Assembly: GCF_011250555.1 (NCBI RefSeq)
Contig: NZ_JAANMZ010000025.1
Span: 1-64,000, forward strand
Reading direction: 5' to 3'
Source of the DNA: Bacillus sp. MM2020_4
GTDB taxonomy: Bacteria; Bacillota; Bacilli; Bacillales; Cytobacillaceae
Length of the DNA stretch: 64,000 nucleotides
Position numbers and translations under genes: made by a program. A model generated the notes under the pieces. It was not told the origin of the DNA. It saw nothing but the letters and a program-made list of their open reading frames with translations, and did no database searches. How positions within the stretch are numbered: position 1 is the first letter of the stretch; each line of letters begins with the position of its first letter. Shown here piece by piece: positions 47,550-57,448 of the stretch.

Positions 47550-48740
47550 TTAGATTTCAAATTGGCCAATAGCTTCGAAAATCTCATCAACAGCCTGCTG
47601 ATATCCACCCGTTTTTTGCAAAGAATCCCTTATATTTGTAACCGTTTTATGGAAAGATGGCTGGTCTAACATATACTCTACTGCTTCACTCAGCTGTTTT
47701 GCTGTCAAGCTCTCCATTTGCAATTGAATACCTGCCCCGATACGGGCAACTTGCTCGGCAATGACCGGCTGGTCTGCGCTTTGCGGGATAACAATGAGTG
47801 GAACCCCGTAATAGAGACCTTCATGAACACTGTTCATACCACCATGTGTAATAAATAATTTTGTATGTTTCAGTACCTCAGTTTGCGCAACATAATGTTT
47901 CACAATGAAGTTTTTTGGGATTTCTCCTAAATCAGAAAGTTGCACTTTTTCACCAATAGACATGATAACCATTTGATCTGTGTTCCCAAGTGCTGCGAAA
48001 CAAAGTTTATAAAAAGGAATGGCCTGGTTGAAAACCGTGCCGAGTGAAATATAAATTGGCCTTTTCCCTTTGATTGCAAGGAAATCGGAGTTTCCTTCCG
48101 TTAATCGTGGAGAGATGGACGGTCCAACAAATTTGTACGAACTGTCAAAATCTTCTCCACCAGGTTGAAACTCTCTCGTTGTATAAACGATTGTAAGTGG
48201 TGCCGGATTACAATAGACTTCGTAAGGAGAATGGATTTCAATGCCATATTTCGCCTCCACCCTTGCCTTCAATCTTTGGTGTTCAGCAACTGTTTCCGCA
48301 GGGATTTTTTTAGAAAGCGGTTCGAACATGGTATCGAATTGTGCCTTTGTCTGCGCAAAGGAAGTACACGAATTGATGGCCGGAAGCTGAAGGATTTGGG
48401 CTAGTAATCGGCCGCAGCCAAACATGGAATCGTGGATAATATAATCAAATTGTTCTCCTTTGATTTGATCCAGCACGCTAGGAATGACAATATCTTCCGT
48501 AAATAGAAGACCATTGATCCTTTCGAGTAAATTATTTCTCCCACCTAAGATAAAGGCTTTTATAAATTTTTGACCATCCAATGTTCGTACAATAGCTCCC
48601 GTCTTCTCAATTCGCTCTCGAAAGGCCTCTATTGTAAAGTACACTACCTCTTCGCCACGCGAAATAAGCTCTTCTACAACCCCAATAGTTGGATTGATAT
48701 GCCCTTCTGAACCGGCATTAATAAATAACACACGTAACAT
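47550..48740 (-). CDS. MGT-type UDP-glycosyltransferase (YjiC/YdhE family)
   Basis: 396 residues, GT-B fold, GT1. N-terminal acceptor domain begins MLRVLFINAGSEGHINPTIGVVEELI; C-terminal donor domain has IYISLGTVFNQ, then THGGMNSVHEGLYYGVPLIVIPQSADQP (the nucleotide-sugar motif). Bacillus members glycosylate macrolides, flavonoids and other small molecules, and can inactivate drugs. ATG 48740 follows AGGAGTGGTG; the longer frame starts in the inverted repeat 48760-48805. It lies directly downstream of the UvrA-like gene on the same strand, so both may form a resistance unit. Confidence 0.88.
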   Translation of the reverse strand: MLRVLFINAGSEGHINPTIGVVEELISRGEEVVYFTIEAFRERIEKTGAIVRTLDGQKFIKAFILGGRNNLLERINGLLFTEDIVIPSVLDQIKGEQFDYIIHDSMFGCGRLLAQILQLPAINSCTSFAQTKAQFDTMFEPLSKKIPAETVAEHQRLKARVEAKYGIEIHSPYEVYCNPAPLTIVYTTREFQPGGEDFDSSYKFVGPSISPRLTEGNSDFLAIKGKRPIYISLGTVFNQAIPFYKLCFAALGNTDQMVIMSIGEKVQLSDLGEIPKNFIVKHYVAQTEVLKHTKLFITHGGMNSVHEGLYYGVPLIVIPQSADQPVIAEQVARIGAGIQLQMESLTAKQLSEAVEYMLDQPSFHKTVTNIRDSLQKTGGYQQAVDEIFEAIGQFEI

Positions 48741-48759
48741 TTTCACCACTCCTAAACCT

Positions 48760-48805
48760 TGGGGACAGTTCTGATGGCCTTTTTGTTCCAACAGAACTGT
48801 CCCCA
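48760..48805. repeat. Inverted repeat with GGGGACAGTTCTG arms
   Basis: TGGGGACAGTTCTG (48760-48773) and CAGAACTGTCCCCA (48792-48805), 14-bp perfect arms, 18-nt loop containing CTTTTTG. A repeat of this GGGACAGTTCT kind is common between Bacillus genes. It lies between the UvrA-like and glycosyltransferase genes and could attenuate read-through. Confidence 0.75.
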
Positions 48806-48812
48806 TGGCCAT

Positions 48813-51800
48813 TTAGTTATTTTGCTCAAGGCATTGATAAACGGCCATCATATCTCGTTTGTTTAACTCACGAATTCGATTAAAAATAGGAATATTTGCG
48901 ACTGCCTCAGTATATAAGGGTTCATCCACAACATCCTTTACTGTTCCAGTTAACCATGTTTTTACTTGTACGCCTTCGACCCGTTCCTTAAGGCCCTCAT
49001 CATTGATGCCGGTTGCATAACAACTTACACATGGAATGGTTAATTTAAACACGCCATCATGCAAATTGTCTTCTGATATCACTTTCTTTCCTTTACAAAA
49101 TGGACATGGCTGGCTTTTTTTTATTTTATTTATTTCGGTAACTAATTTTTTGTAGCCAAACGCTTCATAAACATAGGTTAACTTTTTGTATTTTCCATTG
49201 GTGAAATACTGATCGATGATTGCTTCTCTTGTTCCATTGATTGCAGGAAAATCACAGATGGTCACTTGATTATGGCTGCTAATCGATTCAATCTTGTCCT
49301 TGAGTGTATCCCAGAATGGTAAGACATTTTGTAATACCATTTCATACCCCGTAAAGCTTGCTTGTTCTAGCTCAAACATCTTCAGTGCGACTTGTGTTTT
49401 TCTAGGCAGTAATGAGACATCTTCCGTCAAAATCATATCGCCGCCGACAATCGATTTCAGTTTGACGAGCGCAGGTAAATCACCTACTATTTTCACTACT
49501 TGGTCAAGCGGCAGATTAATCAGTTCCCGAATATCTGTATCTCCAAATTTTAGCGGTTTATGGTGGTTTAAAACCGTCCCCTCACAAACCGGACAGGTGA
49601 TTTTTTCTTTGGAAGCTTTCATTTGCTCTTTAATGATGGATTTTGACACGACAATATACATACCAAGGATGGTATTAAAACCTACCCATGTTCGACGCGC
49701 CTTTCCATCCTTATCATAAAATGACTTTTCAAAATACCCGTACCAAAATGTATGCTTCTCTTCTTCTGACATCTCATTATAGCTTTTTGTCAGGTCATGC
49801 CCGAGTTCATTCTTCATTTCTTCAAATAGAAATTCTAATTTTGCGTATTGATAAAATTTTAATACGTCCATTATTTCCGGATGGAATAGACCATCCCAGA
49901 AAGGCGTATCCTTATCTTGAATCACAAGATCTTTATCAAATATTTCAATTTTAAGGCGCCCTGAGCATGACGGACAATGATTGTCCTTCGAATAGAAATC
50001 AAAGCTTTTCGTATCTTTATTGGTTGGATGGGACGCAATAATATGGTTAATCAAGCCGCCCATTTCATATAGGAAACTATATTGACTATACAAATGCCTT
50101 TCAAAATCAATGGCAACGACTGGCGAAATTTTAGTAGAATCGTATTCACCGTAAATCAACCGAGCCATTGATGATAAGCTTTTTAAAATACCGCCCTTAT
50201 AGATATTTTCTGCCTGTTTAAAATAGTCGATATGATTTTCTTTTAAAAAAGTAATGCCATGTTGTGAATGGAGTGTAGACGAAATAGGCGTTTGGGCAGC
50301 CGTATCTTCCCTGTTATTAGTCTCAACATATTCTTGATGGCTAACAACATCAAGATGTGTGACAGGCTCATTCTTTCTTTTACCAAAATCAATGATAAAA
50401 TCAGAACTCTCCAGCATATAGGCATTATGTTCAATCATCATGATAGAAACGGATTTATCCTGTAAAATCCCCCTGATACTATCGATGAATTGATTTAAAA
50501 TATTTTGTGATAAACCTTTTGATGGCTCGTCAAAAATGAAAAGTGTATGAGGATTTCTAGAATTCGCAAATAGTTCTGAGACTAAATGCACACATTGAAA
50601 TTCACCCGTCGATAATGTTTGCGTCTTTCTATTTAACGTCAAATATCCTAATCCAAGTTTGATCAATAAGCTCAAACGTTTATGTGCGATATCTTCATTT
50701 GGAAGTTCCTCAATGATGTCTTCAATGGAACGATCGAAAATATCATCAATATCTTCACTATATTTTGTGAGCTTCTTTTTAATATCAAGAAAAGTCGCAA
50801 CGGTTGACCGACTCGTAATCGACTGGTTTCGATCTTGTCCCACCATTACAAGTTTATCTTTTTTGTACCGCTTCTGAAAATCTTCGGCAATACATTTGTT
50901 GACAAGAGTTGATTTACCGCATCCAGACTCTCCAGTAATCGTTACAAGTCTATTTTTGGGTATGTCTATTTCGGCCATTTGAATATTGCGGCAATATAAA
51001 TCCTGAAAATGATAGAAATCTAATGGTACTTCCTTATTTCGTTCTGAGTATATTGGCTGTGGTCGCGGTGATACATCCACGATTTTTCCGCCATATTTAC
51101 CACTGCCAGGTCCAAAGAATATCTTATTATCCGTTGTATCGAGCACTGTGTCAGAATGGTCAATCAGCCAAATTTGATTCTTATAGCCTAATTGTTTAAT
51201 TTGTTCTAAAATTTTCAGTAATGTGTCGTGATCAATCCCGACTGATATTTCATCAATGATAATAACCGTATTTTCACTTACAGCCATGAATTCTGCGAGG
51301 TAAAGCCGAGTTAATTCTCCACCTGACAACGTACCCATAATCCTGTTTAATGTTAAGTAGCCTATATTCATATTGATAATATTTTTAAGTATATGCTGTT
51401 TTTCTTCACTAATATGTAAATCCTCTGATAACGAGAGAATGGTTTCCATACTTAAGTTGTTAAGATCTGCTATGTTATGTGGTTTACCAAATAAATCATA
51501 TGTATATTGCTGGACATTTTCGTTATAACGCCTTCCATTACACTTAGGGCATTCGACATTACTGTTAGTACCGCGCCCTTTACACTTAGGACACCAACCT
51601 AATTCATTATTAAATGAAAAGACTTCCGGAGAAAGATTGTATTTATCAGCGAGTCGCGCGCGTATTTCTGTAAACACGCCGGTATGTGTACCAATAGTCG
51701 AACGTGGATTAGAGGATATGGATGATCTCCCCAGAAAAAGGACTAATGGCATCTCTTCCATATGAATAGCACTGAAATTGGTTTCCATAATATCAGGAAA

Positions 51801-51983
51801 TAAATACTGATAGTCAGCCTTGGGTAACAAGGAAACAAGCCGCTTCTTGGATTCCTCCCCAATTGTTTGACAAAAAGTTGTTTTACCAGATCCAGACAAA
51901 CCCGCAATGCCGAGCGATTGGTCTTCCGGCAAGCTAGCATCTAAACGATTAATATTGTTTGCAATTAATTGACTTATTTTCAT
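48813..51983 (-). CDS. UvrA-like ABC-type ATPase with extended C-terminus
   Basis: 1056 residues. ABC domain 1: Walker A GLSGSGKTT (28-36), zinc module CPKC...CPKC (131-148), signature TLSGGE (218-223), Walker B IIIDEIS. ABC domain 2: Walker A GESGCGKST (351-359), signature TLSTGE (456-461), Walker B FIFDEPS. This much is a compact class-II-like UvrA. About 500 further residues carry three more CxxC groups (CPSC, CPVC, CPFC...CVSC), not found in canonical UvrA. No UvrB/C nearby. Likely DNA-damage or drug-resistance ATPase related to DrrC/UvrA2; function unproven. ATG 51983 has GGGGTGGAT about 7 nt upstream. Confidence 0.8.
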   Translation of the reverse strand: MKISQLIANNINRLDASLPEDQSLGIAGLSGSGKTTFCQTIGEESKKRLVSLLPKADYQYLFPDIMETNFSAIHMEEMPLVLFLGRSSISSNPRSTIGTHTGVFTEIRARLADKYNLSPEVFSFNNELGWCPKCKGRGTNSNVECPKCNGRRYNENVQQYTYDLFGKPHNIADLNNLSMETILSLSEDLHISEEKQHILKNIINMNIGYLTLNRIMGTLSGGELTRLYLAEFMAVSENTVIIIDEISVGIDHDTLLKILEQIKQLGYKNQIWLIDHSDTVLDTTDNKIFFGPGSGKYGGKIVDVSPRPQPIYSERNKEVPLDFYHFQDLYCRNIQMAEIDIPKNRLVTITGESGCGKSTLVNKCIAEDFQKRYKKDKLVMVGQDRNQSITSRSTVATFLDIKKKLTKYSEDIDDIFDRSIEDIIEELPNEDIAHKRLSLLIKLGLGYLTLNRKTQTLSTGEFQCVHLVSELFANSRNPHTLFIFDEPSKGLSQNILNQFIDSIRGILQDKSVSIMMIEHNAYMLESSDFIIDFGKRKNEPVTHLDVVSHQEYVETNNREDTAAQTPISSTLHSQHGITFLKENHIDYFKQAENIYKGGILKSLSSMARLIYGEYDSTKISPVVAIDFERHLYSQYSFLYEMGGLINHIIASHPTNKDTKSFDFYSKDNHCPSCSGRLKIEIFDKDLVIQDKDTPFWDGLFHPEIMDVLKFYQYAKLEFLFEEMKNELGHDLTKSYNEMSEEEKHTFWYGYFEKSFYDKDGKARRTWVGFNTILGMYIVVSKSIIKEQMKASKEKITCPVCEGTVLNHHKPLKFGDTDIRELINLPLDQVVKIVGDLPALVKLKSIVGGDMILTEDVSLLPRKTQVALKMFELEQASFTGYEMVLQNVLPFWDTLKDKIESISSHNQVTICDFPAINGTREAIIDQYFTNGKYKKLTYVYEAFGYKKLVTEINKIKKSQPCPFCKGKKVISEDNLHDGVFKLTIPCVSCYATGINDEGLKERVEGVQVKTWLTGTVKDVVDEPLYTEAVANIPIFNRIRELNKRDMMAVYQCLEQNN

Positions 51984-52061
51984 TTTTATATCCACCCCAT
52001 TCTCTAAATCTAGTATTGCCATATTAGCACAACTTCAAATAAATATGTTGTGTTCTTTTCG

Positions 52062-52099
52062 AAAAAAAACAAACAGCTCAGTCCCATACTGAGCCGTTT
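52062..52099 (-). terminator. Terminator after the flavin oxidoreductase gene
   Basis: Read leftward: AACGGCTCAG - TATGGGA - CTGAGCTGTT then TTTGTTTTTTTTCG. Confidence 0.85.
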
Positions 52100-52132
52100 G
52101 ATCTTATATATTAGCTATAAGTATATAATAAA

Positions 52133-54106
52133 TCAGAAGGTCTCTACTACCTCCCTCTTCATCCTTGTAACCAATGATTCAAGAATAAATGCTGTTTCAA
52201 ACCCACCTCTAGTGGCATCAGCAATGGAAAAATAACCTGCTGAATCACCTATTACAAAGACATTGTCGAACTGTTTTTTAAATGATGCTTCTAATGGATT
52301 ATAAGGCATTACCCCCATGGCAATGACAACCTGATCAACGTCTACTTCTGTCTGTCTTCCTGAATCTTTCTCTTCGAGAATAAGACCATTCGGAACGATT
52401 TTCTTTACTTTATGACCTGTCATGATCGTAACATCCAATAATTCTAATCGATTGAACAGCCGTTTGCGTGTTGCTGGACTTATTTTCTTTCCTGACTTGG
52501 TAGGTACTTCAATGAAAGTGATTTGGTTCCCTTCTTCTGCAAGTCTACGAGCGGTACTTTGACAAACCATTCCACTGCCTAAAACAGCAATATGTTGACG
52601 ATTAAATTGTCTTTGCTCCATTTTTACCTCTTTATAATGACATACATTCGCTAGATCATGTCGCTCAATTTGAGGAATAAATGGTTGACCACCCGTTGCC
52701 AGGATAACAGCATATGGATGTAATGATTCCACCTCTTTAATAGTAGCCTCCGTATTTAGTCGGATATCCACTTTTAACCGTTCCATTTCATTGACGAAGT
52801 AATCAATGTACCAATTCATTTTCTTTCTATACACTGGCTCGGTTACTTGATTCAACTGTCCACCAAGTCTATGGTCCTTTTCAAACAAGGTTACCTCGTA
52901 TCCTCTTAATGACAGCACCCTTGCAGCCTCCATTCCTCCTGGGCCGCCACCAACGATTACAACTCTACGTTTTTCCTCAATCCTCTTAAACTCATCAAAC
53001 TCCAGTTCCCGTCCTGCTCTAACGTTGATTGAACACTCAATCTGTGCAGTTGAATAGGCACAGCGTAAACAGGAAATACACATCCTAATCTCTTTTTCCC
53101 TTCCCTCTGCTACCTTACGAACCCATTCCGGATCTGCAAGTAGGCCTCGTCCAATAGCAACAAAGTCTGCTTTTCCATCTGCTAATATGGACTCAACAAA
53201 TTGGGGTTCGCGAATGGCCCCAACCGAAATCACTGGGATATGCACCTCTTGTTTAATTGCTTCTGCTAGATAGACTCTCCACCCCTGCTCAAATAAAGGT
53301 GATTCGATTACTTTATCCATAGAATTATAGTTGCCTGCACTTGCATGCAGCCCGTCCACACCGATCTTTTCTAAATAACGGCTAATTTTTTTACTTTCCT
53401 CCACATCGATTCCATGTTCATCAAATTCATCTACACTTAATCGTACGGTGACAGGGAAATCTTCATCACATATTTGTTTGATCCCTTGGACGATCTCCTC
53501 TAAAAATCTCATTCTGTTTTCAAAGTTACCACCATATTCATCGGTACGTAAATTGGTATAAGGGCTTAAGAATTGGTTAATCAAGTAGCCGTGTGCACCA
53601 TGAAGTTCCACACCGTCCATTCCGGCAAGCTTACATCGATAGGCACCCATAATAAATTTTTGAATCAAGTCTTTTACTTCTATGGTAGTTAATTCTCTTG
53701 GTTCTTCCCCGATCGCATCACATGTCACTGGACTCGGAGCAACAATTTGTTTACCACCCGTCAACATGGAATTGGATTCTCTTCCTGCATGGTGCAGCTG
53801 AACAAAGATTTTGGTCCCATATTTATGTACGGCATTTGCCAAACGATGAAATCCCGGGACAAAGCGATCCTCATCTATTCTTAACTGGTTTACGGCACCC
53901 TTTCCTAATTCATAATCAATACTGGTAAACTCCGTAATGATTAACCCGGTCCCCCCTTTGGCCCTTTCTTCATAATATCGAATTTGGTGATCAGTGATCT
54001 CACCGGTAGGACCAGCCAAATTGGTACACATCCCCGGCATGACAATTCTGTTTTTCAACGTTACATTCCCTATTTTGCCGCTTCCTAATAAATGATGATA
54101 ACTCAT
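52133..54106 (-). CDS. NADH:flavin oxidoreductase / 2,4-dienoyl-CoA reductase family (OYE plus Rossmann domain)
   Basis: 657 residues. N-terminal FMN barrel (about 1-340; VQLHHAGRES, GAHGYLINQFLSP, VGAIREPQF), a 4Fe-4S cysteine set CISCLRCAYSTAQIEC (near residue 338; C-x2-C-x2-C-x8-C), and a C-terminal FAD/NAD(P) domain starting VVIVGGGPGGMEAARVL. Same architecture as FadH, BaiCD/BaiH and trimethylamine dehydrogenase. Reduces unsaturated acyl-CoA, steroid or similar enones. AGGAGTCC precedes the ATG. Monocistronic with its own terminator. Confidence 0.9.
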   Translation of the reverse strand: MSYHHLLGSGKIGNVTLKNRIVMPGMCTNLAGPTGEITDHQIRYYEERAKGGTGLIITEFTSIDYELGKGAVNQLRIDEDRFVPGFHRLANAVHKYGTKIFVQLHHAGRESNSMLTGGKQIVAPSPVTCDAIGEEPRELTTIEVKDLIQKFIMGAYRCKLAGMDGVELHGAHGYLINQFLSPYTNLRTDEYGGNFENRMRFLEEIVQGIKQICDEDFPVTVRLSVDEFDEHGIDVEESKKISRYLEKIGVDGLHASAGNYNSMDKVIESPLFEQGWRVYLAEAIKQEVHIPVISVGAIREPQFVESILADGKADFVAIGRGLLADPEWVRKVAEGREKEIRMCISCLRCAYSTAQIECSINVRAGRELEFDEFKRIEEKRRVVIVGGGPGGMEAARVLSLRGYEVTLFEKDHRLGGQLNQVTEPVYRKKMNWYIDYFVNEMERLKVDIRLNTEATIKEVESLHPYAVILATGGQPFIPQIERHDLANVCHYKEVKMEQRQFNRQHIAVLGSGMVCQSTARRLAEEGNQITFIEVPTKSGKKISPATRKRLFNRLELLDVTIMTGHKVKKIVPNGLILEEKDSGRQTEVDVDQVVIAMGVMPYNPLEASFKKQFDNVFVIGDSAGYFSIADATRGGFETAFILESLVTRMKREVVETF

Positions 54107-54256
54107 ATGTGGACTCCTCCTTTTTAATTGTGAATAACTTCACATTCATCCATCCATTTCCAATTATAATCGATTGGATGAAGTTTTTTTGTAAAGATTA
54201 TGACAATTAGGTGGAAAATGAAAAGCGAAAGTGCCCTGGTCTGCGGCGCATGAAAT

Positions 54257-54307
54257 AAAAAAAAGCTAACTCCTCCATCCAAAAAGGGATGGGGAGTCAA
54301 CTTTTTC
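54257..54307 (-). terminator. Terminator after the MMPL gene
   Basis: Read leftward: GTTGACTCCCCATCC - CTTTTT - GGATGGAGGAGTTAGC - TTTTTTTT. Confidence 0.88.
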
Positions 54308-54349
54308 ACTGGATTCCACACAAAGGCCTTTTATGGCAGAATTCCATGA

Positions 54350-57300
54350 TTATACAACCCTTTTTTCTATCAGTTGATCATCTTCCTTTTTTCTAGAAAA
54401 TAAATTTGCTAGAGCTTCTGGAAGAGCCATCAATGCTGGTACAAAGATTGGAAGCAGTACAAAGCAAAGAATCACAAGACCCGTAATAACTGCGATGGCC
54501 AGTTCAGATAAAAGAACAATCCCGGCAGGCATAAGTGTGGCAAATGTGCCTCCAAGTATGACAACGGCTGCGATAATGACGCCGCCTATTTGCCTCGAAG
54601 CCAACACTATAGCTTCTTTAGCCGGCATATTTGGATATTCCTTAAACCGCATCATTAAGAATATACTATAGTCTACTCCCAGGGCGACAATAATGATAAA
54701 GGAGAAGAATGGCACGAACGAAGAAATACCCGCAAGCCCCTTTAAATCTACGAAAATATAATTGATGATAAACATCGCCGCATAGTATGCCCCAACAAGG
54801 GATGCCGTGATGAACACAGGTGTCCAGAAAGATCGTATAACGAAGAACAATACAAGCAATACACCAATAATAACAATGGTTGTTGTTTTATTCAGATCTC
54901 TGGTTAATACATTATTCATATCGTTAGTAGTCGCACTTGGTCCGGATGTTCCGCTCTTAGCACCTGATAGTGTAGTGCCCTTCAGCCCATCAGAAACCGT
55001 TTTATTGATTTGTTCTATCGTCTTTAAAGCTTTCTCAGAATATGGATCATCCTTTAAAACAACCAAGAATTTGGTGATTTTTCTATCATTGGACATGAAC
55101 GTATCAAATGACTTTTCAAAGTCCTTGTTCGTTAATGCTTCCTTTGGCATAAAGAACGTTTTCGTATTCAACTGTGTGAGGTACCCATTCGTTTGCCCTA
55201 TGCCGTCAGAGATTTGTTTTAAGCCGTTGTTCACATCTGACAGCTTTTCTCCAAAGACACTGAATCCATTGAGGTCATCGGCAAGCTGCTGCTGGCCCGA
55301 TTTCATCTGGCCCAGTCCATCCGTAACACTGTTCATATTCGTTACAATCGTGCCAATTCCCGAAGATGCTTGACCAAGTCCAGATTCAAGCTTTTTCAAC
55401 CCAGCCGCCATTTGCGACAAACCGCTGCTCATGGCTGTTAGATTTCGATTGGCTGTTCCAAAACCAGCCGTGACGGCATTATAATTAGTATTTAATGCTT
55501 GGATTCCTTCTGGTGTAATCTGACTTAATGATGCTGATAACTGTGCGACAGTTTGCTGTAACGCTACATAATTGGCATCACTTTGGGAATTAGAATAGCT
55601 GCTGCCTAATGCTGTTACCATAGACTGCATTTGCACCAGTGCACTTTTCACCCCAAGAAGAGCCTGTGCTGCATCCTGGTAGTGGCTGCCCATCTCTACA
55701 TATCCCGCCTGCATCTTCCCATAGTTTTCTGCGAGCATTGTGGCACCACTGCTCATCTTGGAGAGATTCATTTCAATAGCAGCTATACCGTTAGAAATCG
55801 TTTGTGACTTGCTTGACCCATCATCTATTCCTGTTTGGATTTGCTTCAATCCATCGGTTAAGGCAGCCATACCATCTTGAAGCTTGGCCGTGCCATCCAC
55901 CATTTGACCCACTTGGGAAAAGTCCGCGGATGTGAGGCCATCTTGTGCTTCTTTCAATCCATCATGAATCTGATCCACACCATCTTGGGTTTGAGATAAG
56001 CCATCCGTAACAGATCCCATTTGACTGTCAACGTAAAATTCATCAATTTGTTTCCCTTGAGGTTGTGTGACGGAAGAAACCTGCTTAATCCCCTTTATGC
56101 TCTTTAATCTCTCGGTTATGTCATCTATGACGGCAAGAGATTCGTTATTATTAAGTGCTTTGTTCGTTTCAATGACAACAGTTGCGGGCATTGCCTGACC
56201 TTTGCCAAAGTGCTCCGCTACTATATTGATCGCTTTTGAAGAAGGATATTTATTTCCAAGCTCTCCAATGGTGTCAAAGTTCAATTTTTCCTGATGCAAA
56301 AACACCATTGGTCCAATGATCAAAAGGATAATCACCGTGGAGATAATAGGATGCTTAACAGCAAAGGAGGATGTCTTTCCCCAGAACTTGTTTTCCTTAT
56401 GACCACTAACACTTTTGGATGGCCAGAAAAGTTTTCTGCCTAACACCTTCATGATAAACGGGGTCAAGGTCACTATTTCAAGCAAAAGAATGGTTACCCC
56501 GATCACAACCACAACACCAGATCGATAGATAGGCGATTCGGCAAAAATGAGTGCAAGGAACGCAATAAATACCGTCAGTATACTATAAGCAATGGTTTTA
56601 CCTGCCGTTTTATAGGTGTTAACGATGGATTCATCGATCGTGTGGTCATGGGATAGTTCTTCCTTAAAACGGTTAAAAAGAAGGATATTATAATCCGTTC
56701 CAATCCCAAAAAGAATCAGGATCAGGAGCATCTGAGTCAGACTGGTAATTGGAAATCCTGCTTTATCAATTAATTGAGCGGCAATCCCCATCGAACAAAG
56801 ATAGGAAAAAGCGACAGCCACTAAGGAGATCAATGGTGTAACAACGGACCTAAAGGCAAGGATGAGGACAACTAAAATAAAAATAACGGTTAATGCCGCA
56901 CTCTTTTCAACACCCGCTTGTGATGCCTTTAGATAATCATTATTGATAAAGTCTTCACCGCTAAGATAGTAGTCAACAGGTACTTTATTCAGCTTGCTTT
57001 TAAATTTCTTTTCGATGTCATCGATTTCTCTGCCTTTTTTATCAAGCTTATAGCTCACCATCAGTGTTGTACCATCTTTGGATACTAGTGAGCTTTTTGC
57101 TTCGGGGATACTAAAGGGATCCATGAGGTCTGCAATACCAAGTTCTTCGCTGCTATCGCTGATCGATTTTACAGCATCACCGATTTTCCTCATTTCATCA
57201 TCTGAAATTTTATTTTTATCGTAAAAAACAATTAGGTTGTTTACACCCTTTGCTGTATCCATCTTTTTCAACATAGTATCAGCCATTACTGAAGGACTGT

Positions 57301-57430
57301 CACTACTTGTTCCTTGTTGCCCTTTTTGCCGCAGTATGGCATTGATGTCTGGTTGAATGATTGTAAGCACGATTGTCGCAATCAGCCATATTAAAAATAT
57401 CGCCCAGCGGCCTTTAATAATCTTTCTCAC
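54350..57430 (-). CDS. ydgH: MMPL/RND family membrane transporter (YdgH-like)
   Basis: 1026 residues. Two RND halves, each with about six helices: the first (about 1-375) has GIGTDYNILLFNRFKEE, the second (about 800-1010) has GVDYSIFLMMRFKEY. Between them lies a roughly 350-residue extracytoplasmic region dominated by GL-x-Q/x-x-x-G heptad-like repeats (about 470-760), predicted coiled coil like YhgE/Pip and YdgH proteins. Proton-driven export of lipid or drug is inferred. It starts 19 bp after the marR-type gene stop; both form an operon, equivalent to Bacillus ydgG-ydgH. Confidence 0.9.
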   Translation of the reverse strand: MRKIIKGRWAIFLIWLIATIVLTIIQPDINAILRQKGQQGTSSDSPSVMADTMLKKMDTAKGVNNLIVFYDKNKISDDEMRKIGDAVKSISDSSEELGIADLMDPFSIPEAKSSLVSKDGTTLMVSYKLDKKGREIDDIEKKFKSKLNKVPVDYYLSGEDFINNDYLKASQAGVEKSAALTVIFILVVLILAFRSVVTPLISLVAVAFSYLCSMGIAAQLIDKAGFPITSLTQMLLILILFGIGTDYNILLFNRFKEELSHDHTIDESIVNTYKTAGKTIAYSILTVFIAFLALIFAESPIYRSGVVVVIGVTILLLEIVTLTPFIMKVLGRKLFWPSKSVSGHKENKFWGKTSSFAVKHPIISTVIILLIIGPMVFLHQEKLNFDTIGELGNKYPSSKAINIVAEHFGKGQAMPATVVIETNKALNNNESLAVIDDITERLKSIKGIKQVSSVTQPQGKQIDEFYVDSQMGSVTDGLSQTQDGVDQIHDGLKEAQDGLTSADFSQVGQMVDGTAKLQDGMAALTDGLKQIQTGIDDGSSKSQTISNGIAAIEMNLSKMSSGATMLAENYGKMQAGYVEMGSHYQDAAQALLGVKSALVQMQSMVTALGSSYSNSQSDANYVALQQTVAQLSASLSQITPEGIQALNTNYNAVTAGFGTANRNLTAMSSGLSQMAAGLKKLESGLGQASSGIGTIVTNMNSVTDGLGQMKSGQQQLADDLNGFSVFGEKLSDVNNGLKQISDGIGQTNGYLTQLNTKTFFMPKEALTNKDFEKSFDTFMSNDRKITKFLVVLKDDPYSEKALKTIEQINKTVSDGLKGTTLSGAKSGTSGPSATTNDMNNVLTRDLNKTTTIVIIGVLLVLFFVIRSFWTPVFITASLVGAYYAAMFIINYIFVDLKGLAGISSFVPFFSFIIIVALGVDYSIFLMMRFKEYPNMPAKEAIVLASRQIGGVIIAAVVILGGTFATLMPAGIVLLSELAIAVITGLVILCFVLLPIFVPALMALPEALANLFSRKKEDDQLIEKRVV

Positions 57431-57448
57431 TTTGAATCCTCCGTTGTT

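Noticed and set aside
48741..48812. 24-residue N-terminal extension of the glycosyltransferase
   Set aside because: It is encoded by an intergenic inverted repeat; family proteins begin at MLRVLFINAG.
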